Positions 1 through 13,200 of a DNA stretch of 64,000 bases are shown piece by piece (positions within the stretch are counted from its first letter, which is position 1; each line of letters opens with the position of its first letter). The position numbers and the translations under genes are program-made. The notes below the pieces were generated by a model, which saw nothing but the letters and a program-made list of their open reading frames with translations, searched no databases and was not told where the DNA came from. Source of the DNA: Sarocladium kiliense. Taxonomy: Eukaryota; Ascomycota; Sordariomycetes; Hypocreales; Sarocladiaceae. The DNA lies in contig JAUZTG010000012.1 in the NCBI GenBank assembly GCA_030734395.1, forward strand, positions 1,054,001 through 1,118,000. The letters run 5' to 3'.

Positions 1-1750
1 CTACAGTGATATATATATATATATGTATCTTAGCCTATATAAGTCTCTAAGCATACAAATTATTCGCACAAATAGTTTTGTATTCAATGTGATCAATTAT
101 TAAGATATCTGAATTTTGAATAAGCTGTACGCAAACTAATCAATCTACTGTGGCTCGCGGAGTTACTTGAGTTACTACTAACTCAAGTAATTAGTAAGTA
201 TAATAATTTATACATTATCTATTTAACTAGGGGTAACTATTTACTGCAGTAGGTAATTTAGTCAGTTAACTAGAATAGTATAATTACAACTCACTTTCAT
301 AACCCTGGTTAAATCTGACTGATTAATACAGTGACTAGAATAGTTGATATAGTTACTATACTATAGTAAATTTAGTAGCCCTTGTACTCAAGCCTGAATA
401 ATAGTTCTAGCTTTTAGACTTAGAAGTAATTATTATTCGTTTGCAGCAGGCTCGTGATTGGAGTTACTAATTGAGTTACTACATGAATTATTAGCTCATT
501 AAGTGAGTGGATTAATGACTCGTATTATAACCAATTGAAGTGAATATTTAACTTAATAGTTACATAACAGGGTATAATCTAATGAATATGATTTCCAGGA
601 TTATACGCTCGTTCTGATTTAGCTAATAAGAATAGAGAATAGAGTAGTAGTTAACTATATTATAGCAGTGAGCTTAAGTTATAATAATTCAATCTTATAT
701 AATTAGAGTATTCTTTATGTTATATAAATTAAATTAAATCAATTAGTAACTTATTACTTATAATTATAAGTTAGTAATTAACTCAACAAGTTGATAAAAC
801 TAGATATCCAATAATAACTTATTAAGTTGATTAGTTAGTAATACTCATTAAGTTATAAATTACTAAAGTCACGGAGTTTAACTTAGAAGTTTATTCACAA
901 CCATAGTTATTAATAGTACTTTTATAGTATATATGCTCATACTTCTTGTATAAGTAGATAATTTACAATCTAGTCCAGTGTAGTCACTACAGTCGTTACG
1001 ATACTGTAGTTGCATTTAGTTGGGCGACTAGTAATTAAGTTAGTTATATCTACTATTAGTCTAGTTCCTAGTTATAACGCTGTAATAAATACTATAGTAA
1101 ATGATTGAGTAACTAAGTTATACCCTTATAACTCATATAATAGCTTACTAAGTAACTCAGGTAATAATCTTCGTAGTTGAACAGGGGAATTATTTACAGT
1201 AGTGTGTGAGATTAGTTGAGTAGGTTCGGGTATAGGATGACGCGAAGTCAATCAGAGTTTCAAGAAATATCCTTATAAGTTACGGTCCTATATAAAGAAC
1301 GCTTATAAGGTAATACTCAATACTAGTATCTTTCGTAAGTCTCAGGCTATATAGATGTCCATATAAGTCAGCGTATCAAAGCATCTCACAACCTGCACAA
1401 GCCAGATTTTGTATTTATCCAAGTATATTTCAGGCAATCAGCTACTACAGGTAGCATGTGCTCATGCGAATCCTATCTACGTCCTAAGCTCGTGGATAAA
1501 TTCAGTTTCTTCAGGACAGTATTGGCTAGGAGTTTAAAATCGTACGCTTATAAACATACTTGGGGTTCGGCTATATATGCTAGGTCATTACTTGTTAATC
1601 TAACCCACGGTACACCTAAGTTCAACGAGCACTAAGATCAGTGAAGATATCGTTCAAGGGCGATCTCATAGCTATGGCAATCCTACATTTCAATATTTAA
1701 TTTAACCTTGGCATTCGTATCGATGGGGCGGCAGGGTTACCGGGTAAAGT
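1..1750. repeat. AT-rich, RIP-like gene-free block
   Basis: The first 1.7 kb is strongly AT-rich, dense in TAA, TTA and AGTTA/TAACT words, and has stop codons in every frame. It holds no reading frame with recognisable protein content. Base composition changes sharply to ordinary coding-like sequence after about 1.75 kb. In Pezizomycotina such blocks are usually repeats degraded by repeat-induced point mutation (RIP). That origin is inferred from composition only; no transposon protein or terminal repeat could be read. Confidence 0.6.
163..190. repeat. perfect inverted repeat, 12-bp arms
   Basis: TTACTTGAGTTA is followed by the spacer CTAC and the exact reverse complement TAACTCAAGTAA. It could form a hairpin or a cruciform. 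It lies in AT-rich sequence where short inverted repeats are commoner than usual, so function is unknown. Confidence 0.6.
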
Positions 1751-1917
1751 CTCGTGATTCGGCTTACGAGTGACTTGGGCTAGTGTGGCTGTGCAGGCTG
1801 TTATCATCTGTTTCAGTCATAAGGTAACCTATGGCAATGGACCTAATATTGCCAACGCAAATTAAGTCCGCTCTTGGCAGAGACAGCTGACCGTGAACCT
1901 CAGCCACCGCCCTGTGC

Positions 1918-1932
1918 GGGGGGGGGGGGGGG
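1918..1932. repeat. 15-nt poly-G tract
   Basis: Fifteen consecutive G residues lie just past the edge of the AT-rich block and about 150 bp upstream of the first gene. It is a homopolymer likely to vary in length; no regulatory role can be shown. Confidence 0.8.
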
Positions 1933-2084
1933 TGGTTTCCGCTCCTTCCGACAGCGTAAACATATCCACGATTCGTACATATAGAAGCCCTCGCCTTGCT
2001 ATGTTGGTTAACAGCTAACTGTCTTGACGTGTACATCTTTTGCTTGCGGATCAAGTTCGGACCTCCATCATTTCAGTAGTCAAT

Positions 2085-3031
2085 ATGCTTGAGGAGCATC
2101 GAGTCACCATGCGGGACGGGGTTGAGATCTATGTGAAGATGCTGGGTCCGAACAATAGGGACAGGCCCTTGGTGATTGCTACTCATGGTGGCCCTGGCGT
2201 TGTGAGTCACACAGAGTCCGAGAATAGTTACGGGTTCCTTTCAAGTTACTTCCGTGTGCTTGTGTACGACCTTCGTGGGAGCGGCATCAGTACTTGGGCA
2301 GGCCCATACACTCACGAACAATACGTCGCCGACCTTGATGAGATTCGGTGTGTATGAGTCATGTTCGGCAACTCGGTGCTGATGGCTAATGAGTCTTTGG
2401 CAGAGAATGGGCGGAGGCTGACCAATTCATCATTGCTGGTTCATCGTACGGCGGTATCATCTCTCTTGAGTACATCACTAGACACCCTCAGCGGGTATCC
2501 TGTCTCCTGCTACGCAATACTGTGGCTTTTGGAATGCACTTAATCCTCGGCGGTTTCAAAGCGATGCTCACTAGCCATCGAATTCAGCCCGACCATGACT
2601 TGATGGAGCGTTGTTGGTCTGGTACGTTGGACAGAACAGAGGACTTCGTCGAAGTCCTAGGGGATATCGGAGTCATTTACAAACCAGAGTTCTTTGCTTC
2701 CGGTGAGCGGCGTCCGATACGACCGCGAGAGGAAGTACCGCCCGAAAAGCTGAACCTCGAAGTCTGGAACTGTTCTGCTTCATATAACTTGCCTCGTTAT
2801 GACGTGCGATCACGTCTCTCGAGCATATCAGTGCCAACGATAGTTGTTGGAGGCAAGCAGGATGTTGTTACCACAGTCAAGCACGTGGAGAACATACATG
2901 GGGCAATACCCGGCGCGGAGTTGGTCATCCTCGACGGCGCTGGGCACAACTTGCCCGATGACGAGCCAGAACTATGGAGGCAAACCATCTGGCAGTTCGT
3001 TGAAGCACACGGCTTTAAAACAGGAACATGA
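2085..3031 (+). CDS. alpha/beta hydrolase, proline iminopeptidase-like (S33)
   Basis: Two exons, 2085..2347 and 2404..3031, encode 296 residues. The 56-nt intron runs from GTGTGT to CAG with a CTAAT branch-like box, and splicing restores the frame as ...LDEIR-EWAEADQFIIAG... The protein has the S33 oxyanion motif HGGPG (34-38), the nucleophile elbow GSSYGG (Ser102), a late Asp in GKQD (Asp241) and a His in GAGH (His269), so a full catalytic triad is present. Such enzymes release N-terminal proline or hydrolyse related small amides and esters; the true substrate cannot be read. There is no signal peptide, so it is probably cytosolic. A slightly upstream non-ATG reading frame exists; the ATG at 2085 is the first Met. 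It sits next to the AT-rich block. Confidence 0.85.
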
Positions 3032-5838
3032 TCTATGATGCGCCTGAATGCCGTACCGTTTCCCCCGCCCGAAAGCCAGTCTAGATGATTCAGGACGGGA
3101 GTATAAACTGCATAATGTATCTGTTACTTCTCGTCAGGATTTTGGGTGCCGACCGATATTATTGCCTCGCACCCCTGGATGGTGATGATTCGACAGATAA
3201 CCTCACATCCAATGTCCACGTGTTATAGGGTAACTGATGATCGAGCTGCTGAGCAGCTAACCTGGAGGGCTGAGCACATCCCATCCAGTTCTTTACCATC
3301 AGCCATGCTCCGCATCGTGTTCCTCAGGCAGCAGAGAGACGACGTCGGGCATGCAAATATGTCGCTTTGCCGTTCTGCTTGAGAGTGATTATATGAATGA
3401 TCTTACCGCATGGGTGGATGGGGCCAACTTCGAAGGATGCGACGATGAACCCACTTGCAGCAGAAGCACAAGATGACAATCGCTCCCAGTTGATTGACTA
3501 TCACACATGAACAACCTTGAGTCTCGAAGTGCAAACAGCTGGGGAGGACCCTGCTCTACCAATTGCTGTCAGCACTCTAAACAGACGACGCCAAGAACCA
3601 GTGATCCGCGTTCAATGCTCCCTTCCCAAGCTCCCGCGACCATCTTACTAACTCGCCCTGATCTAGTGGTAACGCATCGAATAAACCCCCGCGCCACCCC
3701 GATGTTTCTGCCGTCCAAACAGATGCCAATACGGCACATTCTACTGCACGAACTGCCAAGGACGGCAGGAGGAGCTGGTGGCTCGGTGAGGTTGCATCGT
3801 GGGCACCTTATGGGAATCATAGAACAAAGTTCCCCTCCACATCCCCAAAAAGGACTACGGCCCCGATCTCATGGTATCTGAATCCTTCAGGCGATGCCGA
3901 CCTATCCGCTATCTCTGGGAATAGCAAATAACCCTCGAGAACAGCAGATACACGGAAAGTTCTCGCCAGAAGGCCCGTTACCCCAAGCTTTGGTCACTAG
4001 ACCCAGAACCCATCCAGTTCCCAAGGCAGTAAGTACCGTTACGCATATGTTTAGAGTTTCGAAGTAAATTGACCTTGTACACAAGATACGCGGCCTGAGC
4101 TCCTGCGAATGCACGTGGCCACGATGAGCGCTCCAGCAGGGGTTGGGCAGTAATGAGCAGCAATGAGCCAGGCTCTACTGGCTTGGTGTTCGTGAGGGCA
4201 ACATGCTACGTCGTCACAGTGGCTCATATCATGTAGTGAGAGCAACTCCACACCGCGATAAGCAAGCAGGCCTTACCAAAAGGACCACCGCACGACAACA
4301 TGTCGTAGCACAAGCCCGCAACACGCCAGGGAACCAACGCGCAAATGGAACCGATGCAAAAGTGCCATGGTGGTGGACATCCAGTGCGATGTCCTCTGGA
4401 CCGAATTGAGATCCCTCCGCCAGTTCAAGAGCAAGCCAGGCTTATCAGCTGTCGCTGTCGGAGAGAGGTGAACTGGCTGTGATTGGGCGGCACCCGACAC
4501 CGTACATATATTGCAACCTTGGGTATGTTGTGCAAGCTGAAAACGAGGACGCCCAATTGCCCAGTAGTCGTTGCTTTGTCACAATTTGCTGATCAGTGGA
4601 TGGCCAGCCCGGCCTGCAGTGCCTGGAAACATACAACAGGACCCCACCGTTTGCTAGTTCGATGCGTGTCCTGAACAATTACAGAACTCGAAGTTTCCAA
4701 TGATAACGGCAAACCATGAGCAAGCATTGTCGGACGGAACGCTATGTACCAGAGCGAGTTGTGGTAAACATGTTGAGAGTGTACAAGACAACTACCTTCA
4801 TGAGGCATTCTACCAGAGTTGAGGTTACCTCCATCCTGTCAGGCAACGCCTTGGCCTGTGAATCTGACCGCAAGGCGATCGCCCATCACGCCTGGGCGCC
4901 AAGGCAAGCCGCCTTTGGCTCATACTGCATATTAATAGCTGTCAAGCTCCCAAGGCACACAATCTTCCAGCGCGGGTTGCCAATTTGGTGTCGTGCTGGG
5001 CTGGTTCTTGTATCTCTGCAGCCATTGTCTCTGATATCGCCTCGCCCGAGCTTCCTGATCCGGGTCTAGGATCAGAGTTAACGTGCCGACTTTACCGACC
5101 TCATGGTGGTCTCCTGTCAGGTTGCTCGTCGAGGGTGGTGGGACAGGGGTCTGGCCATAGACCCTTCGAACAAAGGGTCCTTCGCCGTATAGTTATTGTT
5201 CCCCCATGGAGCAGCCTCGGCGAATCGTACACTGCAGCACAGGGCCCCGGAAACCAATCGGAACGCAGACTGCAGACTATCTTGGCCAACTTGTCTGCCC
5301 GTTTAGGTCCTTTCGTATCTCTGGCTCGCATGTTTGTGCCATGGTGTTGGTGCCACACAATGATATCCAACTGCAACGATCTCCTCGTGCCCGCTCGCAG
5401 CCCCCACCGGCCTCTCCGTCGTCTCCTGCGTCTTGTATGGGGATCACGAGCTCAGGTCTGTGAATTGCCACAATGTAGTTAGATCTGAGGCATGGTATGG
5501 GTCCAGCGGCCTGCCTCGGAAACGGTGGATAGGCAGTGACACAAGCACGAGTAAGGTATTCCGCTTCCACTTCAGTCTATCTCCGCTGATCCCACAGATG
5601 GAACATAAAGGAGACCCTCTCCCATCCTCTCGTTTTCCATCTCAAGTCACCGTAGACTTTCCTGCGTCATCAGAGTTCTCGGGCCGGATCGACCTTCACT
5701 GGCCATTGTTCGCTCCTCTGACTGCCAGATATTCTATGGGATATCATCAAGTCTATTGCCCTCAAGACGAAAGACTTGTTTTATTTCATACAAACGAAGC
5801 TATTGGCGCATCCGTGAGCTGACGCCGACTCTGGCGCC
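3032..5838. other. intergenic, no gene recognised
   Basis: This 2.8 kb stretch lies between the S33 hydrolase and the OPT transporter. Frames of up to 165 codons exist, but none resembles a known family, pairs with plausible introns, or shows a coherent composition. The last few hundred bases presumably hold the OPT promoter and leader. Confidence 0.5.
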
Positions 5839-8353
5839 ATGGGTTTCAAGCTTCGCTTTGGCCGCAAGGAGGCAGCGCCTAACACCGACTCGGCTCAGAC
5901 GACCGGCGCTGAAGTGCTTCCTGGACCTGGCGAGGTGGGCGATGCCGACGCTGAGCTGCGCAACTTCAGGCAGCAGCATCGTTGGGACCCTTTTCTTGAC
6001 ATCGAGAAGCTCGACAATATCGACGCTGCCATCTCATCTGGTGACGTCGAGAAGGAAGCTGCCATCGATGAGTCCTTGATCCAGGAGGACTCTCCTTACC
6101 CCGAAGTCCGCGTTGCTGTTCCACCTGAAGATATTCCGGTGCCTGTGAATACCATACGTGCGTGGGTCATCGGTGCCCTGACATGCACCGTCATTGCTGC
6201 GTGTAATGTTCTGCTTGGTCTGCGACGATCGCCCATCGTCATCACTTCTACCGTCGTCCAGCTGATTTCCTACCCGATGGGCTGTGCATGGGCCAAGTTC
6301 ATGCCTGAGGTGACTTTCCGGGTCTTTGGACACGAGCTTGCTCTCAACCCTGGCCCGTTCAACGTCAAGGAACATACCATCATCACCATGATGACTGCGG
6401 CAGGCAGTTACCCCAGTTATGCCATTGACATCCTGCTTGCGCAAGAGATATTCTACCAGCAATTCTTCAAATGGGGCTTCCAGGTTCTTCTCATTCTTTC
6501 TACTCAGGCAATGGGCTTTGGTCTAGCTGGTGTTGCTCGCCGCTTCCTCGTGTGGCCCTCCGCCATGGTGTGGCCTGCGACGCTCATCACGACCACTGTC
6601 ATGTATTCCCTTCACGACCATTCAAAGTCAGACCCAGCCGTGACCAATGGCTGGAGCATTGGTCGCTACAAGTTCTTCCTGATTGCATCCATAGCTACCT
6701 TTGTGTGGGAATGGGTCCCTCAGGTCTTTGCCGTCTTCCTGCAGCTCTTCATGTTCCCGATCTGGATTGCTCCCAGCAACGTCGTTGTCAATCAAATATT
6801 TGGTGGCCAAACAGGACTCGGCATTCTGCCCATTTCCTTTGATTGGTCTGTCATTTCTGGTTTCCTCCTCAGCCCTCTTCAGACGCCAGCCTTTGCTATC
6901 TTCAACGTCGGAGCAGGGATCCTCATCATGTTCATCGGTGTCATCGGCCTCGCCTGGGCAGGGCCCGAGTACTTTCGATATCTGCCTCTGTCCGCGAACC
7001 AGAACTTCGACAATACTGCAGGACCTTACAACACGTCTCGTATCCTCAACCCGGATTTTACCATGAACATGGCCGCCTACAAAGACTATTCACCTATTCT
7101 CCTCGGCCCTGCCTTCTCGCTCAGTTACGGCATGGGCTTTGCCACGCTTGTATCGACACTGACTCATGTTGCCCTGTTCTATGGACCTGATATCCTGAAC
7201 CGGGCCAAGAGCGCCAGATATGAGGAGCCCGATGTACACCTGAAGCTCATGCGCAAGTACAAAGAGGCGCCTGAGTGGTGGTTCCTTAGCATATTTGTCG
7301 TCAGTTTCGGATTCGGTATGACCGCTTCGCAAGTCTGGGACACTCATATGCCATGGTACACCTTCATCTTTGCCATCGCCATTGCTGCCTTCTTCATCAT
7401 CCCCGTTGGTGTTGTCCAGGCTATCACGAACCAGCAGCCCGGACTCAACATTGTCACGGAAATGATCTTTGGTTACATCTTCCCCGGCCGGCCTGTGGCC
7501 ATGATGCTCTTCAAGAGTTTCGGCTACATGACATGTTACAACGGCTTGCAATACATCTCGGACATGAAAGTCGGCCACTACATGAAAATCCCCCCGCGCA
7601 GCATGTTCGCGGCGCAGTCTTTCGCGGTCATCTGGCTTTCGATCGTTCAGATCTGCACTTACAACTTCCTGCGCGGCAACATCGAGGGAATTTGCACACC
7701 AGAGCAAGCTCAAGGCCTAACGTGCCCTGGCGCTCGTACATTCTACAACGCCAGTGTCATTTGGGGCGCAATTGTGAGTGTTCTTTCTCTTTGATATTAG
7801 AATGAATTCAGTCTAATACTGGGTTTTCCAGGGCCCTCGAATCGTTTTTGGCGCTGGAAGCATCTACTCTTGGGTGAACTGGTTCTGGTTCATCGGATTT
7901 GCTTGCCCAGCCATCCAGTACGTCCTAGCTCGCCGCTACCCACGCAGTTTCCTCCGTTATGTGTTTTTCCCAGCTTTGTTCGGAGCTGCTGGCATGATCC
8001 CTCCTGCTACAATGTGGTACCTCGCACAATGGGTCATTGTTGGCCTCATCTTCAACTGGTTCATCAGACGGCGCTTCACAGGCTGGTGGGGTAAGTCCTT
8101 CCTCTCTCGATTGCAGAAGAGACTGTACTGACTGGGTACAGAGCGTTACAACTTCACACTCTCTGGCGCACTCGACATTGGTACAGCTCTCTGTGTTGTT
8201 CTTCAAGGTCTAGCACTGGGCTTGGGCAATGCCAACTTCCCAGATTGGTGGGGAAATATCGTGCCGTTTGACAACCTCGACAACAACGGCACAGCCGTCA
8301 CCAAGACGTTGCCCGCCGATGGATCGCAGATCATAGGACCAGCCACATGGTAG
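5839..8353 (+). CDS. OPT family oligopeptide transporter
   Basis: Three exons, 5839..7773, 7832..8090 and 8142..8353, encode 801 residues, the usual size for this family. Introns of 58 nt and 51 nt have GTGAGT/GTAAGT donors and CAG acceptors, and both keep the frame. After about 100 hydrophilic N-terminal residues the protein is almost entirely hydrophobic, with many membrane helices. The OPT signature NPGPFNVKEH is at residues 170-179, and the C-terminal part reads GFACPAIQY...NPxxY-like and FNWFIRRR as in fungal small-peptide/Isp4-type members. OPT proteins import tetra- and pentapeptides, glutathione or metal-peptide complexes with protons, at the plasma membrane. Which of these this one carries is not visible. 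The second intron has an earlier CAG, but only the chosen acceptor gives the conserved continuation. Confidence 0.93.
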
Positions 8354-9198
8354 GCAGTTTGTGGCACGCAGGAGGAGTGAACTTTATGACATGTCAACTT
8401 GCATGATTTTAAGTATTTGCTTGACAGATCTGAATTCCTGCCTAGCCAAGAGCTTCGAGATCACGCCTGCTTCTGATGCGGCAGACCTTTGCCTTTGGAT
8501 GTTGAGCTTCGCAGTCGCTCAGACGAATGAATATCACACTTACGATCAGTGCAGCCGAAGGTAGCAAATACTTGAGAATTGACTTGCAAACTGAAATCCA
8601 AGACCGACCTGGTGAACATGTCATACTGATCAGTGTCGGGTTTCGGATGGTGGTCACAACGTCTGGAATCATTGGAATCACTCGTTCAGAGCCCACTGAC
8701 AGTATCCTGTGTCCATAATGGCAGTGTCAGATGATAAACAAACTCGGAAGGTCAAGGTAAAGTGTATCCTGGCACGGGAGTTGAGGCCATCGGGCCAAAG
8801 TGATTTCGATCATGGCACAATCGCAGCATTGTAAGTGGAACATGGATAGGTATGAGAGGGAATCAATAAATGAACCAAGTACGCCTTTCCCAAAGTCCTC
8901 CAAGGCCCCGTCTAAATTCCCCAAAGTATGTGATGGTTGAGAAGAGCTTTTCTAGTCTTGCTCCGCAGCAGTAGATCTCAAATGCTTCCGCATATCTTTT
9001 GGCCCCCCACTATCCAGCAGGCTGGGCCTTGTCCGTCGGCAACCAGGGCCGATAGTCTTCGCAGCTTGCCGTCAACTTATGTCGTCATTGGTCGTTAAAA
9101 GAGTGCCTCTCTTTTGGTATTCGTAAGTCATCCGTCTGCTAAAGGCCTCCCTCCAGTGGAGACCAGTCATTCCTGTCCTTACTCGCCCGCGAGTTAGC
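8354..9198. other. convergent intergenic region
   Basis: This stretch lies between the 3' ends of the OPT gene and the minus-strand Arg/Ser-rich gene. No credible frame is visible; it presumably holds both 3' UTRs and terminators. Confidence 0.5.
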
Positions 9199-10200
9199 TC
9201 AACGGCGGGAGCCGAATCGACCAAGGGCGGCCATCATGCCTTCGCGCATGAGGTCCGACTTCATGTTCGACTGCGGCGGAGGAGGTGCTCCTCCTCCGCC
9301 ACCACCGCCACCACCACCGTGACTCTTCTGGCCCATGAAGCCGTCCATGAACCCACCCATCAGAGCAGCAGATGCAACCTTTGCGCCCTTGGGACCGATC
9401 CACGGTCCCTTATCTTTGCGAGAATTCATCGCCGCTTGAGCTCCGGCGGTCAAGGCTGTGCGAGCACTGGCTTGGATAAGCGGATTCGTCCACCATCCTG
9501 CTTTTTTCGCCGCCCCACTGGCACCTGTAGCCGCAGGCATGGAGTTGCGGCGGGCTTGGGGGCCACGACCCCGGCCCTGCGGTCTGCCAGCGGTGGCAGG
9601 GGGCGGGCGACTGTCTCGCATTGGAGGAGGGGACATGCCTCTGCCACCATATCCACCAGTGCGCCCGGCGGAGGATCGATGTCGTCGTGGCGGGCTGGCG
9701 TCGTCAAAGGCAGGTGCCGGCCTGTCCCGACCACCTCTTGTACGCCGCTCGGGACTCACTGAGTAAGTCTGTGCCCGCCGAGCTCGTGAGTCAGGTTCGT
9801 CGTATCTTCCACGGCTCGCGTAGCCGCCGCCTCCGTAGGAATCACGGTCATATAGGTCTCCTCGCGGTGGCGGCCCCCCTCGGTTGCGTCGAGATGAGTC
9901 TGAGGCGTAGGCGGGCGGAGGGCTACGACGTCGCCTTGGTGGAGATTCAGCACCGTAGCGCGGAGGAGGGTCGCGAGTGCTTCTTGATCGAACTGGTGGA
10001 GGGGACTCGTATCTTGGCTGTGGTGCATAGAGCTCTGGGCTTGCTGGGCGTCGTGATCTCCGAGTGCGATCTCTGCGAGGAGGCGAGTCATCCCGACGCC
10101 TGGGGGATGAAATATCGTAGTAAGGGCTGTCGCCGGCGGAAATGTAGTCTTCGTCGAGACGAGCACCACGGTCTCGCCGCCGCAACGGATGGTGGGACAT
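9199..10200 (-). CDS. Arg/Ser/Pro-rich disordered protein with conserved C-terminal block
   Basis: A single exon encodes 333 residues. Residues 1-230 are low complexity, rich in Arg, Ser, Pro, Gly and Tyr, with many SPR, PRR and RGG-like patches that suggest an SR-like, RNA-binding or phase-separating tail. Residues 236-290 form an ordered-looking block: WW, then small-residue helices rich in Ala, Gly and Met (ALTAGAQAAM, ASAALMGGFMDGFMG). After this come a run of ten glycines, a proline run and a short basic end. I recognise this arrangement as a conserved uncharacterised fungal type but cannot assign a function. Nuclear location is an inference from composition. The frame has no internal intron signals. 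Confidence 0.75.
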   Translation of the reverse strand: MSHHPLRRRDRGARLDEDYISAGDSPYYDISSPRRRDDSPPRRDRTRRSRRPASPELYAPQPRYESPPPVRSRSTRDPPPRYGAESPPRRRRSPPPAYASDSSRRNRGGPPPRGDLYDRDSYGGGGYASRGRYDEPDSRARRAQTYSVSPERRTRGGRDRPAPAFDDASPPRRHRSSAGRTGGYGGRGMSPPPMRDSRPPPATAGRPQGRGRGPQARRNSMPAATGASGAAKKAGWWTNPLIQASARTALTAGAQAAMNSRKDKGPWIGPKGAKVASAALMGGFMDGFMGQKSHGGGGGGGGGGAPPPPQSNMKSDLMREGMMAALGRFGSRR

Positions 10201-13200
10201 TAGACCGGTTGTGATGAGGCTCTAGCAATTGAGACTTAGGTGGCTGATGGGAAGGAAGGCTGAGAGTTGCGGGTGAGGGAGGTTGGTCGTAGATGAAGGA
10301 GGTGAGAAGTTAAGGTGTTGACGATAGAGGAGGCGAAGGATGCAAAGGCGAAGTGGATCTGGTCGAGTAACGATGGCCGGGGTGCAGCTGGGTCTTGTAG
10401 GGCCCGGCAGTGGGTAACAGGGACAGACGAAGCAAGTTTGCAGGGGTCGAAGATCACTTGGTACTTGGGCGAGCAGCAGTGGATAGAGCCGTGACTCGTC
10501 CGGAGAGTTAGAAGTGGGTTTCAAAGCAGAGGCAGGCTGGAACGTTTGTTGCTAACGACGGGAGGCGGGAAGCGGGATATATGGATCAGGAGCTGTCTCG
10601 CCTTTGGATGGGGGTGGTGTGAGGGAGCGGCTTGGCGACTTCCGAGTGTCTCGGGGCTGGCTGACAGTGTAGCGTGCCTGAGGTAGCCAGGACCGCAGTC
10701 TTACTGATCGGGGAGTCTAATGCTTTGGTTTTTCTTCATCTGTTTGCTGGGTGCTGCTGCATGTTGTCGGTCTAGAGTTGGCTGCCTCGTTCGGGATGTG
10801 ACGGACCAGGGATGATGGCGAGCCAAGAAGGTCGTAGGTGGCGGTGCGGCAGCGTGCAGCAGCAGTGGCAGCAGCAGTGGCAGCTGTGAGCAGACGGACG
10901 AGCAGCAGTTGTCGAAAGTACCATAGCTGGCGGGGATGCCGAGGCGGGTCACAACAGTGCAGCAGCAGCCGTGGTTGTGGTACTTACTGGTCATGCCAGA
11001 GCAGGTGAAGCGAGGGATGGCATGTCATTGTTCATGCAGGAAAAGAGACGGTGTCAGACTACGTGTGGTGTGATGGTCGTCACGAGGGCTAGTTGCAGTG
11101 ACTGACGTTCGTGTTGACGGTTGTGGGCGAAGGAGGAGCTGTGTTGTCACGCTCTCTTTGGTTCGTGATGATGGTGCCATGGGCTGTCTCCCTTGCCGTT
11201 GCTTTCTGTCTTTTGGTGGTGAGGTGAGGCAGGTGGTCAACCACCCATTGAGCTTTGACGTCATGTGAGCCAATACTTGCCCGTGGCGATGGCCCAGCGA
11301 CTGACCTCTTGCCCTCCTGCCCTCCTGCCCTCGTGTGTGCGTGCATCTACGGAGTACGGTGGGCGCAAACATGTGCCAGGTGCACGCAGGCGCTCCTTCC
11401 CTCCCATTCCTGTCTGTGTTGGTGCCTTGATCGCTGCAGTCCGACTCGCTCCTTCCTTCTTCCCAGCGTAGCGTGCCTGGACCGCCGCTCTTACCTTGCC
11501 TGCCCGGACCCAGGACGGGATATCTCTTTCGCTGGACTCATCCATTCACTCGCCTTCGTCACAGTTACAGCTTCAGCCAACACGTCTCCGTGCGAGACCG
11601 CAAGCAATCCAAGACTAGCCCCAGCAATGGAAGCATTCCTGTGCTCTAAAACATCATCCCATCCCACGAAGGTCCGTTTCCAAACAAACCTTCGGCTCAG
11701 CTTCGCCTACGTACAAATTTTATCTCTACGCTCACCGCCCTTTCCGCCAACCACCACCTGCAGCCCTCTCAGGTGCAGGCACTATCGCTCTTCTTCACAT
11801 TCATCTCAAGTCCCGCCACCACCGAATCTGCACTTTTGACACTCTGAATCAACTACTCTGTTGATGCTTTATCAAAGGCGACCCGACTCCTCCGATGCAG
11901 GGTCCTGTTCTGCCCTGCTCAAATCATGCGCCCCGGATTGTAGCGCCATCTCAAGTCAAGGAAGACCATGCGCGTTATTAACTTGAGCCTTCTTCGCATG
12001 CAGCTCGACTTCCTCCCTGTAGTTACCACCCAACTGTCATTGCGCTCTGTCGTCCCGCGCTCGACGCCTGGGTGGCACCACCCTCAGCTCTCTTGCAAAT
12101 GGTCTCGTCCTATCACTACTGATCTATCGACTGACGCTGTACCCCTCTTGTCATTGCATACCTCTATACACTAGTCATGAACCAGGAAATGTTTCATTTG
12201 CGGACAATCGCAGTTCCACTGCGCGCACATGCTCGAGTCGCTCGATGACTATCAGTTACCATCGTCGTCATTCTGCCGCTTACTGTAGATCCAGCACGCT
12301 GCTCCCATCAACAAATATGCAGCCCGTCGCTACACAACACGCCTGACCCTCCACCACCACGGGCCGGACTGTCCAGTTTGACATTTATCTTGGGGATCCC
12401 CCACATCTCATTATGCCACCAGCTCTGGACTATCCACCAGCTTTGGCCCTCGCGTGCATGGCTGCCAATCACCAGCTCCGTGTCGACAACCAACTCGAAG
12501 AAACATACCCTATCCCACATTCAGCTGTACTTGGCAGCTCGGGTTCGTCCAACAGTCTTTCCGCCCTCAAACCCCCTCCACTACCATCAGTATCAGAGTT
12601 GTAGCGCATTTGAACAATACCTGCACGCTTTGCTGTCTCTTGACACGCTCTACATTACCCCCATTTGGGAGCGCATCCTACCCTGGACCAGCCCATCCAT
12701 CAGTCGGGGCCCTGAGGTCATTGTGCTGCTGAGTTTGCCACTGTCGATTCAAGGCCGTCTCATCTTTCTGTCACAGGGATTTGTGATTGTCATGATCACT
12801 AAACAGACAGCTTATGGACGGCGTTGTGGCACGTTGTTTCCACCACAGGTCGTGGACATGTCCTTTGTCTCCATCCTGTGGCTCTACTCGTCTCGCCCGC
12901 CCTACCCTGTAGTTGATAGAAGGATCGCAGTCCCAGCCTTGACGAATCAACACCCTCAAAACTGTTCGTCAATTGCGTCAGGTCCAGTCTAATTTGCAGA
13001 CAAAGGACAAAGCAGCTAGCTCCCGGGGTCTGACCACTGTGCGACAGCTACTGGGAGACGCAGCCTGCAGAAGGATCCATTGTCATACCAAAGGCTGAGT
13101 GCCTGGCTGTTTCGCAATGCGTATTACTCAGACCGGCTGATTGAAAGTAAACTATGCTCGGCAGAATGGAACACTGACACTGCGATTTCACAGTCAAGTA

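Noticed and set aside
7090..7713. 207-codon minus-strand frame opposite the OPT gene
   Set aside because: Antisense shadow of the transporter exon, with charged translation typical of reversed membrane-protein codons.
12378..12992. 204-codon plus-strand frame in the 5.4 kb gap
   Set aside because: Low-complexity, pyrimidine-driven translation rich in Ser, Pro, Leu and His, as expected from leader sequence rather than a protein.
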